The notes under the pieces: generated by a model | The model's input: the letters and a program-made list of their open reading frames with translations, nothing else | What the model was told of the DNA's origin: nothing | The model's database searches: none | Source of the DNA: Vibrio sp. 10N.286.49.B3 | GTDB lineage: Bacteria > Pseudomonadota > Gammaproteobacteria > Enterobacterales > Vibrionaceae | Length of the DNA stretch: 64,000 nucleotides | Assembly (NCBI RefSeq): GCF_002873395.1 | Contig: NZ_MCUV01000013.1 | Location: forward strand, 62,001 to 126,000 | Direction: 5' to 3' | Shown here: piece after piece, positions 45,247-55,082 of the stretch | How positions within the stretch are numbered: position 1 is the stretch's first letter | Layout: every line of letters starts with the position of its first letter | Position numbers and translations under genes: made by a program

Positions 45247-45879
45247 TTAGCCAGCGGATTGGTTGGCTAAATCAACGACATTATCAGGGATTTGGTCTAA
45301 CTTATTGTCTTTTACCCAATCGGCAAGGTTATCAGCCCCTCCGACATATTGACCATTGAGCCAAATTTGCGGAACCGTCACAGGGGTCTTCTCACCAATA
45401 ATGGCTTTGACTTCTGGGATCATGCGATAAAGTGCAGCGCTGTCTTTAACCACATCGAAATATTGATAATCTACGCCAGCCTCATCGAGCATTGCCTTAG
45501 CTTTCACACAATAAGGGCAAGTGGCTTTACCATAGACAATATTGCCTTTTAAGGTATCGTGCTTAGTCCACTCTTTTACTACCGATTGAACCAAAACACC
45601 GCGATTTAATGCTTCACCTTGGCTAATAACTTTGCCTTCTACGACCAAAATAGGGGCATGCCAAGCACCCATCTTCAGCGGTTCCCACCAGTGTGATAAC
45701 CAATCTTTAACTTCAAGCTCAACAGGGATGCCATTTAACTCATTCTCAAAGGTGTCTTGGAGGATATCTTTGGTTAAGGTGCATTCACCACAGGGAATGG
45801 TCACTTTGAACGGACCCCAACTTCCGCCCCAGCGGTAGAGTGTCATCTTGATTGTTTTTGGTGATGTAGAATGAGACAT
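45247..45879 (-). CDS. Two-domain glutaredoxin-like protein
   Basis: 210 residues. The C-terminal half (from about 113) is a glutaredoxin domain with active site TCPYCVKAK and the cis-Pro region TVPQIWLNGQYVGGAD that binds glutathione. The N-terminal half carries PCGECTLTKDIL, a CxxC in a thioredoxin-like setting, and QGEALNRGVLVQ. I do not recognise the N-terminal family by name. It probably reduces disulfides or glutathionylated proteins in the cytoplasm; there is no signal peptide. Confidence 0.82.
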   Translation of the reverse strand: MSHSTSPKTIKMTLYRWGGSWGPFKVTIPCGECTLTKDILQDTFENELNGIPVELEVKDWLSHWWEPLKMGAWHAPILVVEGKVISQGEALNRGVLVQSVVKEWTKHDTLKGNIVYGKATCPYCVKAKAMLDEAGVDYQYFDVVKDSAALYRMIPEVKAIIGEKTPVTVPQIWLNGQYVGGADNLADWVKDNKLDQIPDNVVDLANQSAG

Positions 45880-46042
45880 AGCAGTATCCTTATATTTATC
45901 GCTTATAGATAATAAGAACGAAGTCCTTTGGTATATCTTTCAGTGTAATCGTTTTTTTTATAAATAGACGAGAAATAGAGAGATTATTTATTGAGTAGAA
46001 CTTAGGAGTGAATAGTATTTAGGAATGCAGTGTACAAAAACC

Positions 46043-46073
46043 AAAAAAACCGAGTGATGAGATCTCTCGGTTT
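46043..46073 (-). terminator. Intrinsic terminator of porin 2
   Basis: AAACCGAG (46047-46054) and CTCGGTTT (46066-46073) pair; on the minus strand the stem runs into TTTTTTTGG. It lies 36 bases past the porin stop. Confidence 0.88.
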
Positions 46074-46108
46074 GAATCATGGACAATATTTAACTAGAGG
46101 TTCAACGA

Positions 46109-47041
46109 TTAGAAATCGTAACGAGCACCTAGACGAACAGTCGTGTCTTCGTCGCCAAGTTGGTCGAACTCAATAGCAGTGTAGATACGGAAGCTCTTAG
46201 CAAAATCGTAACGAGCGCCTAGCTCAAAGAAATCCGTAGTATCTGTTTTACCATCTGCAAATTCAGCATCAGCTAGACCATAAAGTGCTGTAATACGGAA
46301 TTGGCTAGTAATTTTGTACTGAGCTGCTAATTCTAGTGAAGTGAAATCTGTTAATTCATAATCGTCATTTGCATTTTCAGAGAACGTCTCACCGAAAGAG
46401 TAAGAAGCGGCAATGTATAGGTTATCAATAGAGTAACCTACAGCACCAAGAAATTGATTCTGTTCATCATCAGCAGAGTAAGCTAGACCGATATCAAGAC
46501 CAAATGGCATTGCGTAAAGACCAGAGATACCGTAACCGTCAGCGTCTTTCTCATCGCTTGCTAGGTAAGAAACTTCTAGAGATAGGTCAGCAAAGTTGCC
46601 GCGGTAGGCAAAAGTACCATCTTGCTTATCAGAGCCGGCAGCAATTACTTGTTGGCCACCAGAGAATTCAGTGATATCCGTCATGTCAGAAATTTGAACA
46701 GCAGCTGTGTTCTGTTTACCTGCAGAGAATGCACCAACGTTTGTGTCAAGACCAGCGTAGATGTAACGGTTAGAGAACTCTTTAGAACCAGAAGAGTGCT
46801 CAGCTTCGTAGAAACCAAATGCAGAAAGACCATCAGCGATTTGTGTCGTACCGCCAACGTTTAGACGAGAGCGAGTTTTATCTGCCATAGTGCCGTCAGA
46901 AGCATCACCGAAATCACCACGGAATTCAACACGACCACCAATTTTTAACTCAGTACCGTCATTGCTATAAACCGTTGCAGCAAGAGATGAGCCAGATACT
47001 AGAGCGGCTAGAATTGCGGTTGAAATCACTGCTTTTTTCAT
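46109..47041 (-). CDS. Outer-membrane porin, OmpU-like (second of three)
   Basis: 310 residues with signal peptide MKKAVISTAILAALVSGSSL then AATVYSNDGTELKIGGRVEF. The C-terminal strand ends TTVRLGARYDF, the beta-barrel signal. General porin by family. Regular, abundant-type codons (for example GGT, AAC, CGT) suggest high expression. It shares the mature N-terminal pattern ATVY..G..IGGR.E.RG.F.D with porin 1. Its promoter must lie in the long intergenic region to its right. Confidence 0.9.
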   Translation of the reverse strand: MKKAVISTAILAALVSGSSLAATVYSNDGTELKIGGRVEFRGDFGDASDGTMADKTRSRLNVGGTTQIADGLSAFGFYEAEHSSGSKEFSNRYIYAGLDTNVGAFSAGKQNTAAVQISDMTDITEFSGGQQVIAAGSDKQDGTFAYRGNFADLSLEVSYLASDEKDADGYGISGLYAMPFGLDIGLAYSADDEQNQFLGAVGYSIDNLYIAASYSFGETFSENANDDYELTDFTSLELAAQYKITSQFRITALYGLADAEFADGKTDTTDFFELGARYDFAKSFRIYTAIEFDQLGDEDTTVRLGARYDF

Positions 47042-47400
47042 TTTTCTTATATCCTAATTTAATTCAAAAATGTGAGCTTCATGCTCTTTGTTTGCTTGAG
47101 ATATAAGTTAACCGAGTTAAATGACGGATTCGTGGCTGTTTTGTGACACTTACGTGTTGATTATATTTCAGTTTTATTTAACTAAAACAGAAAGATGTGA
47201 TCTATATAGTATTGTTATTCGAGCTTGGAAACATATATATGGTAACCATTGAATTTGTCTACTCATAGAAAGAATGAGATAAAAAGGGAAGAAAGTGGTG
47301 ATAGTGCGAGAGGAGAGGGAAGTGCTCCCTATTCAAAGAAAAGATAAAAGTGGGACAGCATAATAATAGATAGGTATGTTTTCTTTTTTGCTTATCCTAT
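47042..47400. other. Porin leader/intergenic region
   Basis: About 360 A+T-rich bases between the porin 2 start and the heptanucleotide array. I see no coding frame. TGGTAACCA (47239-47247) is a small palindrome. The porin 2 promoter and 5' untranslated region must lie here, but I cannot fix a -35/-10 pair. Confidence 0.4.
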
Positions 47401-47456
47401 GAATAGAGAATAGAGAATAGAGAATAGAGAATAGAGAATAGAGAATAGAGAATAGA
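47401..47456. repeat. Heptanucleotide tandem repeat, (GAATAGA)8
   Basis: Eight perfect copies of a 7-bp purine-rich unit in the intergenic region between two divergent porin genes, 360 bases from one start and about 470 from the other. Copy number is expected to vary by slippage. Confidence 0.95.
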
Positions 47457-47493
47457 TATTCAATGAAATTGTTCACCTGTCGCTCATTTGTGA

Positions 47494-47511
47494 TGTAAAT
47501 AAAAATTTACA
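47494..47511. promoter_or_regulatory. Palindromic site upstream of porin 3
   Basis: TGTAAAT, AAAA, ATTTACA is a perfect 18-bp inverted repeat about 410 bases before the porin 3 start. It may be a regulator site; no regulator is assigned. The remaining bases to 47922 are A+T-rich with no recognised gene. Confidence 0.4.
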
Positions 47512-47922
47512 ATAAACGACATGCATATCAAATTATCTGATTGTAATTTAACCACTTTAACCGGTAATTATTTTATTAATGCCAATTTAATGCATTTATA
47601 TGTATTTTACAGTGTTTTGTTCTATCAATTAACTAAAAATAAAGCTAAATGAGATGGTTTTTATAAGATTTATAAAAATATAAGCATCTGATTATTATGG
47701 TTTAATGTTTTTATATTGCGTTTTTGTGATGTTTTATATTTTTTTATGCAACTTTTTCGACTTAGTGGATTACAGTTTGAATCACTTGTTAAGCAGGCGT
47801 GACAACACAACTTTTTAGGTATGCCGTTTCGTTATGGTCTCTATCTTTTATTAGCAACTCATTGTTTGATTTGCCACCTTGTTTAATAGCACACACAACA
47901 CCGCTCTATTATGGATAATATA

Positions 47923-48963
47923 ATGAACAAGAATTTATTAGCTCTAGCTATTTCTGCAGCTGCATTTGGTACTCAAGTTTCTGCTGTTGAACTTTACAAC
48001 CAAGACGGCAACACTTTCTCTATTGGTGGTCACCTAACTGGCGCACTAACTGCTTCTGAAAGCGCAGATGCTTCAGTTACTGCTGTTTCTCCACGTGTGA
48101 ACATCAATGCTACGCACCAAGTAAACGACCAAATCACAGTTGATACTCGCGCAGAGTGGAGCATCAACATGCTAGAGGGCGGCGATAACGCACTATCTAC
48201 TCGTCTAGGTTACGTTGGCGCTACTCATGAAGATCTAGGTCGCGTTGTTGTTGGTACTCAGTGGGCACCTTACTACAATGCAGCTGGTGTTGCCGATCTA
48301 CCAATCGCTTACGCTAACAACTTCATCTACGACAATGCTGGTAAACTAGGTACTGGTCGTGGCGATAAAATGGTTTCTTACAGCAATGCACAATCTTTTG
48401 GTGAAGCGGGCGAACTAGCATACGCACTTGCATGGCAAGGTGATGCTAATATTAAAGAAGATAAGACAATTGTAGAATCGTACGGTGACCGTGCTCAAAT
48501 CGCACTGAACTACTACATTGCTGATTTCTCTGTAAACTACGCATTCAACACTGGTGATGTTAATTACCAAAACGTTTCTGGTGGTTCTGTTACAGCACAA
48601 TCTAACCTAGTAAGTGCTTCTTACGGCTCTTACGGTCAAGAAGATAACGTATACGTTTCTGCTGTGATCGCAATGAACGACTACATGAACGTTTATTCTG
48701 ATGAAGCTCTTAAAGATACAACGGGCTACGAAGCTCTAGCTGCTTACGTTGTTAACGGTGTTAACTTAAGCGTTCACTTCGAATCTGTAGTTGATAACGA
48801 TAGCGATGAAACTGTATTCGCTAAAACAGCACTACAAGCTGAATACAACTTCACACCTAAGTTTGTTGGCTTTGCTGGTTACCAATTCGATCACCAAGGT
48901 TCTGGCGATTACAAAGAATCTAGCGACAACTCTTGGATGGTCGGTGGCCGTTTCTACCTATAA
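47923..48963 (+). CDS. Outer-membrane porin (third of three)
   Basis: 346 residues from ATG 47923 (GGAT upstream; another ATG at 47911 adds four residues). Signal peptide MNKNLLALAISAAAFGTQVS then AVELYNQDGNTFSIGGHLTG, and a C-terminal strand SWMVGGRFYL. It contains the constriction-loop style sequence VVGTQWAPYYN. It is a more distant relative of porins 1 and 2. Codon use is strongly biased (CTA, GGT, AAC), suggesting a highly expressed protein. Terminator follows. Confidence 0.9.
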   Translation: MNKNLLALAISAAAFGTQVSAVELYNQDGNTFSIGGHLTGALTASESADASVTAVSPRVNINATHQVNDQITVDTRAEWSINMLEGGDNALSTRLGYVGATHEDLGRVVVGTQWAPYYNAAGVADLPIAYANNFIYDNAGKLGTGRGDKMVSYSNAQSFGEAGELAYALAWQGDANIKEDKTIVESYGDRAQIALNYYIADFSVNYAFNTGDVNYQNVSGGSVTAQSNLVSASYGSYGQEDNVYVSAVIAMNDYMNVYSDEALKDTTGYEALAAYVVNGVNLSVHFESVVDNDSDETVFAKTALQAEYNFTPKFVGFAGYQFDHQGSGDYKESSDNSWMVGGRFYL

Positions 48964-49014
48964 TTGTTTGATGGTTTGAGTTAATACTCAGGCGTTAGAT
49001 AATTACCGAATGCT

Positions 49015-49041
49015 AAAACCCACTCATAGAGTGGGTTTTTT
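49015..49041 (+). terminator. Intrinsic terminator after porin 3
   Basis: AAAACCCACTC, loop ATA, GAGTGGGTTTTTT, 52 bases beyond the stop. Confidence 0.92.
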
Positions 49042-49126
49042 GATCTTAACCCTGTGAATTTCATCATATTGACGTTTAATTCAGGTAAAATAGCGGCTTT
49101 GTTTTGTTAAAACCAAGGATTGGCTA

Positions 49127-49741
49127 ATGACGGTAATTCGTGTTGATAATCGACCACTCACTCCCAGTAAAATCGTCTGTGTAGGACGTAACTATCTCGA
49201 TCATATTAAAGAGCTTAATAATGCCATTCCCGATCGTATGGTGCTGTTTAATAAACCTCACACTTCTATCTCAGAGTCATTATTGGCTTATCATCAACAA
49301 CCGCTGCATTATGAAGCGGAAATTTGCTTTGTCGTTGAAGGCGGGCAGTTAACTGCCGTTGGATTAGGGTTAGATCTCACTAAACGTCAATTACAAAGTG
49401 AATTAAAAGCGAAAGGGCTTCCTTGGGAGCGAGCGAAAGCGTTTGATGGTTCTGCTGTGCTAAGTCGTTTCATCACTCTTGATAACCTTGATATATCACA
49501 ACTGAACTTAGAGCTATTTATTAACTGTGTCAGAGTACAATGTGGTCATATTGAACAAATGATTTACTCTCCCCAGCAGATTCTAGATGAGTTAGCCACC
49601 TATACCACACTATGCGATGGTGATGTGATCATGACAGGTACGCCAAAAGGGGTGGGTGAAGTGCATCGTGGTGATATCTTTTTAGGTCGCTTAAAGTGCG
49701 CGGATAAAACATTGATTGAGATAGAGTGGCAGGCTAAATAG
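49127..49741 (+). CDS. Fumarylacetoacetate hydrolase-family protein
   Basis: 204 residues. The FAH fold motifs are VCVGRNYLDHIKEL, the metal-binding acidic residues in HYEAEICFVVE, and GDVIMTGTPKGVG. Members are Mg2+-dependent acylpyruvate hydrolases or oxaloacetate decarboxylases; the E. coli relative YcgM is such a protein. The exact substrate is not evident. CAAGGATTGGCTA is the upstream context. A LysE-family gene follows after 133 bases. Confidence 0.87.
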   Translation: MTVIRVDNRPLTPSKIVCVGRNYLDHIKELNNAIPDRMVLFNKPHTSISESLLAYHQQPLHYEAEICFVVEGGQLTAVGLGLDLTKRQLQSELKAKGLPWERAKAFDGSAVLSRFITLDNLDISQLNLELFINCVRVQCGHIEQMIYSPQQILDELATYTTLCDGDVIMTGTPKGVGEVHRGDIFLGRLKCADKTLIEIEWQAK

Positions 49742-49874
49742 TTGAATGAATGGCATTAGTGGCATTTAAGTAGCTTTATATAGCTTGATTGCTAAAGAAG
49801 ATAGAGAATAACGAGTGGATTTGTTAATATCGCTAGTATATTATCCTTCGTTTTTCTCTAAGTGCTGTAGTGTT

Positions 49875-50507
49875 ATGATCGATCTCTCCATTTTACCTGT
49901 TTATTTGACCGCCGTGGTCGCTTTACTCCTTTTACCTGGTCCAGATATGCTGCTCATTGCTAGCTCAAGCATTAGTTATGGGCGCAAAGTGGGTATTTTT
50001 GCTAGCCTTGGTAATGCGACGTCAGGAATTATCTTAACGCTATTAGCGGCATTAGGTGTTTCAGCCTTGATTGCGATGAGTCCATTGGCGTTGAAAGCAT
50101 TGCACTTACTCGGCGGTGGCTACTTATTGAAAATGGGTTGGGACTGTTTACGCGCCCAGGCAGAAGAAGCGCCAGAGCTCAATGACACCTCTGCTATGGC
50201 CAGTCGATTTTATCAACGCGCCTTAATCAGTAACTTACTCAACCCAAAAGCATTAGTCTTTTTTGTGATGTTCTTGCCGCAATTTGTGTCGACCAATATA
50301 GCGGCAACCTCTGGCGAACAGATGTTAGTGCTGGGTTTAATGTTAAATGTGTTAGGTTTGTTATTTAACTTTATCCTCGTAGCGCTTGTTGGTTCTTTAG
50401 GCAAGTCACTCGTTGATAATGTTCAGTTTAGAACCTATCAACATAAATTTATGGGTGGCATTTTTGTCCTGCTTTCAATTTGGATGTTGAGCTCATTTTT
50501 CAGTTAA
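49875..50507 (+). CDS. LysE/RhtB-family exporter (third of three)
   Basis: 210 residues from ATG 49875; a GTG at 49815 would add 20 residues, and neither has a strong ribosome-binding site. LLLPGPDMLLIASSSISYGR is the signature and LISNLLNPKALVFFVMFLPQ the central one. Six membrane helices are expected. The three LysE proteins of this window are too different to be recent duplicates. Substrate unknown. Confidence 0.85.
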   Translation: MIDLSILPVYLTAVVALLLLPGPDMLLIASSSISYGRKVGIFASLGNATSGIILTLLAALGVSALIAMSPLALKALHLLGGGYLLKMGWDCLRAQAEEAPELNDTSAMASRFYQRALISNLLNPKALVFFVMFLPQFVSTNIAATSGEQMLVLGLMLNVLGLLFNFILVALVGSLGKSLVDNVQFRTYQHKFMGGIFVLLSIWMLSSFFS

Positions 50508-50690
50508 AACAGTACACTATAATAAAGTAGTCGGTATCGTTACGCTGATTAAAAAGCGTTGATAAACTGGCTGCTTTTATTTGTTTTTACCTTCTATTAT
50601 CTTTCTTACTCACTTCCTATTTTACCTTCATCATTTTTTATACCGCTCTCTTATACGTGATCCCTTGAACATTTTGCATCCAACAACTAG

Positions 50691-50717
50691 CCTTTGTTAA
50701 CACAAATGTAACAAAGG
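50691..50717. promoter_or_regulatory. Inverted repeat ahead of the cox operon
   Basis: CCTTTGTTA (50691-50699) and TAACAAAGG (50709-50717) are exact 9-bp complements with a nine-base spacer, ending 34 bases before the coxB start. Suited to a dimeric repressor or activator, or a leader hairpin. No T-run follows, so it is not a standard terminator. Confidence 0.55.
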
Positions 50718-50751
50718 GTTTGCGTGGATGTGCGGAATAAAGGAGAGAGCT

Positions 50752-51906
50752 TTGAAAAGTTTACTACCCCTACTTTTGTCATTATTGTCCGTGAGTCATT
50801 CAGGTCCTGCACGCGCAGAAGAATTAAAACTGAATATGACCCAAGGCGTGACACAAATTAGTGAGCAGGTTTATCAACTGCATATGCTGATCTTTTATAT
50901 TTGTTGCGCCATTGCCTTTGTTGTTTTCGGTGTCATGTTTTACTCCATTGTTAAGCATCGACAATCAAAAGGGGCAGTAGCCGCTCATTTTCATGAAAGT
51001 ACCAAAGTTGAAATTATTTGGACGATCATCCCGATCTTAATTTTGATCGCTATGGCGATCCCAGCCACTAAGACCTTAATTGCAATGGAAGATAGCTCGC
51101 AGTCGGACCTCACCATCAAAATTACCGGGTCACAATGGAAGTGGCACTATGAGTACTTCGATCAAGAAATTGAATTTTATAGCTTGTTAGCTACTAGTTC
51201 ACAGCAAATTGAGGGCGGTGAGCAAAAAGGGGCGTATTATCTATTGGAAGTTGATAATCCATTAGTCGTTCCGATTAACCGCAAAATTCGCTTCTTAATG
51301 ACCTCCGATGATGTCATTCACTCTTGGTGGGTGCCGGATTTTGCCGTGAAAAAAGATACCATCCCCGGATTTATTAATGAAGCCTGGACCAAAATAGATC
51401 ACCCCGGTGTCTATCGAGGCCAGTGTGCAGAGTTATGTGGGCGTGCGCATGGATTTATGCCCATCGTTGTTCAAGCTCTACCTGAAGATGAATATGATAA
51501 ATGGCTCACTGATAAGAAACTTGAGCAAGCCGAAAAACAGCAGCAAGCACAAGCCGCATTATCACAATCTTTATCAATGGATGAGTTGATGCAGCGAGGG
51601 GAAAAAGTTTATTTAGAGCGCTGCGCTGTTTGTCATCAAACGAATGGTGAAGGGATTCCAGGTGCTTTTCCTGCCATTAAAGGAAGTGTTGTGGCGTTAG
51701 GTGAGCAAGACGCGCACTTAGATGTGGTGGTCAACGGACGCTCAGGTACTGCAATGCAAGCGTTTGTGAATCAACTTTCTGAAGAAGAGCTTGCTGCCGT
51801 TATTACTTATCAGAGGAATGCATGGGGTAATGAGGTTGGCGACATGATTCAAGCTGCAGATGTGAATGCATTTAAAGCGCAAAAGAATGCACAGGAAGAT
51901 GAATAA
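50752..51906 (+). CDS. coxB: Cytochrome c oxidase subunit II with fused cytochrome c domain
   Basis: 384 residues from a TTG at 50752, chosen because AAAGGAGAG lies directly upstream and the product then begins [20 protein letters not shown], a clean signal peptide; an ATG at 50728 is further from any ribosome-binding site. Two membrane helices follow (about 40-60 and 82-105). The CuA site is [12 protein letters not shown], after [10 protein letters not shown]-terminal cytochrome c domain carries CAVCHQ and a Met-containing end, so the oxidase is caa3-type. Its stop overlaps the coxA ATG by one base. Confidence 0.94.
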   Translation: MKSLLPLLLSLLSVSHSGPARAEELKLNMTQGVTQISEQVYQLHMLIFYICCAIAFVVFGVMFYSIVKHRQSKGAVAAHFHESTKVEIIWTIIPILILIAMAIPATKTLIAMEDSSQSDLTIKITGSQWKWHYEYFDQEIEFYSLLATSSQQIEGGEQKGAYYLLEVDNPLVVPINRKIRFLMTSDDVIHSWWVPDFAVKKDTIPGFINEAWTKIDHPGVYRGQCAELCGRAHGFMPIVVQALPEDEYDKWLTDKKLEQAEKQQQAQAALSQSLSMDELMQRGEKVYLERCAVCHQTNGEGIPGAFPAIKGSVVALGEQDAHLDVVVNGRSGTAMQAFVNQLSEEELAAVITYQRNAWGNEVGDMIQAADVNAFKAQKNAQEDE

Positions 51907-53510
51907 TGAAAAATACCGTGAGCGATAAAGAGGCACAAGCATCCGTAACGGGTGCAGATCATCAACACGCTTTACCGAGTGGATTTCGTCGTTGGGTCTT
52001 TTCAACTAACCATAAAGACATTGGGACTTTATACCTTTGGTTCAGTTTATTAATGTTTTTCACTGGTGGTGCGATGGCAATGGTGATTCGAGCTGAGTTG
52101 TTTCAGCCTGGGTTACAGCTTGTAGAGCCAGACTTTTTTAATCAAATGACCACCGTTCATGGGTTAGTCATGGTATTTGGTGCGGTGATGCCTGCTTTCA
52201 CGGGGCTAGCTAACTGGATGATCCCTATGATGATTGGTGCTCCAGACATGGCACTACCGAGAATGAATAACTTAAGCTTTTGGATTCTCCCTTTTGCTTT
52301 TCTTATTCTTATTGGTTCGTTATTTACGCCAGCAGGTGGTCCAAACTTTGGCTGGACGTTTTATGCACCGCTTTCGACAACCTATGGTCCCGATAGTACG
52401 GCACTGTTTGTTTTTTCTGTGCATATTATGGGGATCAGTTCGATCATGGGGGCGATCAACGTCATTGTGACCATCTTCAATATGCGTGCGCCCGGTATGA
52501 CATGGATGAAGATGCCAATGTTTGTCTGGACATGGTTAATTACCGCTTTCTTACTCATTGCGGTAATGCCCGTACTCGCTGGTGCCGTTACCATGGTGTT
52601 AACAGATAAGTACTTTGGAACCAGTTTCTTTGATGCTGCAGGTGGGGGGGATCCTGTGATGTTCCAGCATATCTTCTGGTTCTTTGGACACCCTGAAGTC
52701 TATATCATGATTTTACCTTCTTTTGGCATCATATCGGCAATTATCCCTGCATTTAGTGGCAAGAAACTCTTTGGTTATCACTCTATGGTTTATGCGACAT
52801 GCAGCATTGCTTTACTGTCGTTTTTAGTTTGGGCGCACCACATGTTTACCACTGGAATGCCCGTCTTTGCTGAGCTGTTTTTCATGTATTGCACCATGTT
52901 AATTGCCGTACCTACAGGGGTTAAAGTTTTTAATTGGGTCGCAACAATGTGGCGTGGAGCTCTGACATTTGAAACGCCGATGCTGTTTGCGATTGCCTTT
53001 ATTGTCCTCTTTACCATAGGTGGTCTTTCTGGTCTGATGCTGGCGATTGTACCGGCTGACTTTCAATACCATGATACTTACTTTGTGGTTGCGCACTTTC
53101 ATTATGTATTAGTGACTGGAGCTGTGTTCTCTATCATGGCGGCTGCCTATTATTGGTTACCGAAGTGGACGGGTCATATGTACGATCAGAGATTGAGCTT
53201 ATGGCATTTCTGGTGCTCGGTGATCTCGGTTAACATTCTCTTCTTTCCTATGCACTTTTTAGGCTTGGCAGGCATGCCTCGGCGAATTCCAGACTATGCC
53301 ATCCAATTTGCCGATGTGAATCAAATCGTTTCAATCGGTGGCTTTGCATTTGGTTTGTCTCAACTGATCTTTTTATACCTAGTGATTAAGTGTGTTAAGC
53401 AGGGAGAAAAAGCCGAAGCTAAACCGTGGGATAGGGCAGAAGGTCTTGAATGGACAGTGCCAAGTCCAGCGCCTTACCATACGTTTGATACTCCTCCGAA
53501 AGTAGATTAG
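51906..53510 (+). CDS. coxA: Cytochrome c oxidase subunit I
   Basis: 534 residues, twelve membrane helices. CuB and cross-linked residues lie in [16 protein letters not shown] (Glu, His, Tyr) and WAHHMFTTG (two His). The haem ligands are in [14 protein letters not shown]. This is the catalytic A-type haem-copper subunit reducing O2 to water and pumping protons. It begins on the last base of the coxB stop codon and is followed after eight bases by ctaG, so it is in one operon. Confidence 0.97.
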   Translation: MKNTVSDKEAQASVTGADHQHALPSGFRRWVFSTNHKDIGTLYLWFSLLMFFTGGAMAMVIRAELFQPGLQLVEPDFFNQMTTVHGLVMVFGAVMPAFTGLANWMIPMMIGAPDMALPRMNNLSFWILPFAFLILIGSLFTPAGGPNFGWTFYAPLSTTYGPDSTALFVFSVHIMGISSIMGAINVIVTIFNMRAPGMTWMKMPMFVWTWLITAFLLIAVMPVLAGAVTMVLTDKYFGTSFFDAAGGGDPVMFQHIFWFFGHPEVYIMILPSFGIISAIIPAFSGKKLFGYHSMVYATCSIALLSFLVWAHHMFTTGMPVFAELFFMYCTMLIAVPTGVKVFNWVATMWRGALTFETPMLFAIAFIVLFTIGGLSGLMLAIVPADFQYHDTYFVVAHFHYVLVTGAVFSIMAAAYYWLPKWTGHMYDQRLSLWHFWCSVISVNILFFPMHFLGLAGMPRRIPDYAIQFADVNQIVSIGGFAFGLSQLIFLYLVIKCVKQGEKAEAKPWDRAEGLEWTVPSPAPYHTFDTPPKVD

Positions 53511-53518
53511 GTATCAGT

Positions 53519-54163
53519 ATGGATAAATTTAGCCCACTCTCTGATAAAGAGAAAAAATCGCACCGATCCTTAACACGTTGGTTATGCTTGCTTGTGGTGT
53601 TGATGTTTGGCTTTGGCTTCGCACTTGTGCCTCTGTATGACATTATGTGCGATGCATTAGGTATTAATGGTAAGACCAATTCACAAGCCGTTGTATTACC
53701 TGATGCATTGACCGTTGATACCTCAAGGACGGTGAAGGTCGAATTCATGGCCCATATCACACCTAACTTGCCATGGCGGTTTGAACCCGAAGTGACCACG
53801 ATGAATGTCCATCCTGGAGAGGTTATTCGTACGGCTTATATTGCTAAAAACCTTTCTACACAAGCGTTAGTGGGTCAAGCTGTGCCTTCGGTTTCTCCCG
53901 GATTAGCGGCGAGTCATTTTAATAAAATAGAGTGCTTTTGTTTTAATCAGCAGCCCCTAACCGCAAATGGGCAAGCTGAAATGCCGTTGATTTTTTATAT
54001 TGAGCCTAACCTCCCTGATTCCATCCAAACACTGACTCTCTCTTATACTTTGTACAATATTACAGAGTCAGTTAACCACAAAGAAGAAGTGACAAATCTA
54101 CCTTCAACACCTGCAATTACGTTGAATAAGAATCGATCGAATAAGGAAAATAACCATGAGTGA
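53519..54163 (+). CDS. ctaG: Cox11/CtaG copper chaperone
   Basis: 214 residues with one N-terminal membrane helix (about 22-42). Copper-binding motif ECFCFNQQ is the Cox11 signature, and VPLYDIMCDALG follows the helix. It delivers copper to the CuB site of subunit I. Its last eight bases overlap the start of coxC. The tail past residue 190 is polar and Asn-rich. Confidence 0.94.
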   Translation: MDKFSPLSDKEKKSHRSLTRWLCLLVVLMFGFGFALVPLYDIMCDALGINGKTNSQAVVLPDALTVDTSRTVKVEFMAHITPNLPWRFEPEVTTMNVHPGEVIRTAYIAKNLSTQALVGQAVPSVSPGLAASHFNKIECFCFNQQPLTANGQAEMPLIFYIEPNLPDSIQTLTLSYTLYNITESVNHKEEVTNLPSTPAITLNKNRSNKENNHE

Positions 54164-55040
54164 AAAGCCTGAACGATATTTTGTTCCAAGTGATAGTCAT
54201 TGGCCTATTATTGGTGCCGTTGCTCTGTTTCTTATCGCTGTAGGTGCGGGTGTCACCGTGCAATATTTAGAAAGTGGTGGCATGGGTAGCAGTGTAGGGA
54301 AAGTGACTTTAGGGCTAGGGTTTGTCGTTCTACTTTATATGCTTTCTGGCTGGTTAAGTAATGTGGTTACAGAGTCATTAGCAGGACTGTATTCAGAACA
54401 AATTTCCCGCTCTTTTCGCCACGGTATGAGCTGGTTTATTTTTTCAGAAGTGATGTTTTTTGGTGCTTTTTTCGGTGCTTTATTTTATGTCAGAATGTTT
54501 GCTGTACCTTGGCTTGGTGGTGCTGATAATAATGTGATGACACATGAAGTACTATGGCCTAGTTTTGAGGCAATTTGGCCACTAACTTTAACGCCAGATG
54601 GTACTTCAACTCAAGCAATGTCATGGATTGGATTACCGTTAAAAAATACCATGATTTTACTGCTCTCATCGGTCACCTTACATTTTGCGCATATTAGCCT
54701 AGAAAAGAATAAGCGTATTGCTCTCATTGTATGGCTAGAGATCACTATTATTCTTGCGCTGTTTTTTCTATATTTCCAAGCAGAAGAGTATATCCATGCG
54801 TATCAAGAAATGGGCTTAACCCTCCAGTCTGGCATTTACGGTAATACTTTCTTTATGCTGACGGGCTTTCATGGTTTGCATGTGGCACTAGGGACACTTT
54901 TTTTGATGGTGTTATTAGCGCGCATTGCCTATGACCACTTCTCCCCGAGTAACCACTTTGCTTTCCAAGCAGGTAGTTGGTATTGGCACTTTGTCGATGT
55001 GGTATGGCTCTGCCTGTTCCTGTTTGTCTATGTTATTTAA
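54156..55040 (+). CDS. coxC: Cytochrome c oxidase subunit III
   Basis: 294 residues with about seven membrane helices. The family motif is WYWHFVDVVWLCLFLFVYV at the C-terminus, with FHGLHVALGTLFL preceding it and FSEVMFFGAFF near the middle of the first half. It stabilises the O2-reducing core. The start ATG follows AAGGAAAATAACC inside the end of ctaG, indicating coupled translation. Confidence 0.95.
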   Translation: MSEKPERYFVPSDSHWPIIGAVALFLIAVGAGVTVQYLESGGMGSSVGKVTLGLGFVVLLYMLSGWLSNVVTESLAGLYSEQISRSFRHGMSWFIFSEVMFFGAFFGALFYVRMFAVPWLGGADNNVMTHEVLWPSFEAIWPLTLTPDGTSTQAMSWIGLPLKNTMILLLSSVTLHFAHISLEKNKRIALIVWLEITIILALFFLYFQAEEYIHAYQEMGLTLQSGIYGNTFFMLTGFHGLHVALGTLFLMVLLARIAYDHFSPSNHFAFQAGSWYWHFVDVVWLCLFLFVYVI

Positions 55041-55082
55041 CGCGATGTTCAGTTTATTCTTGGCGTTATTTTCTAGGTTTCG

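Noticed and set aside
47401..47456. CRISPR array
   Set aside because: Perfect 7-bp tandem units with no spacers; a simple sequence repeat, not CRISPR.
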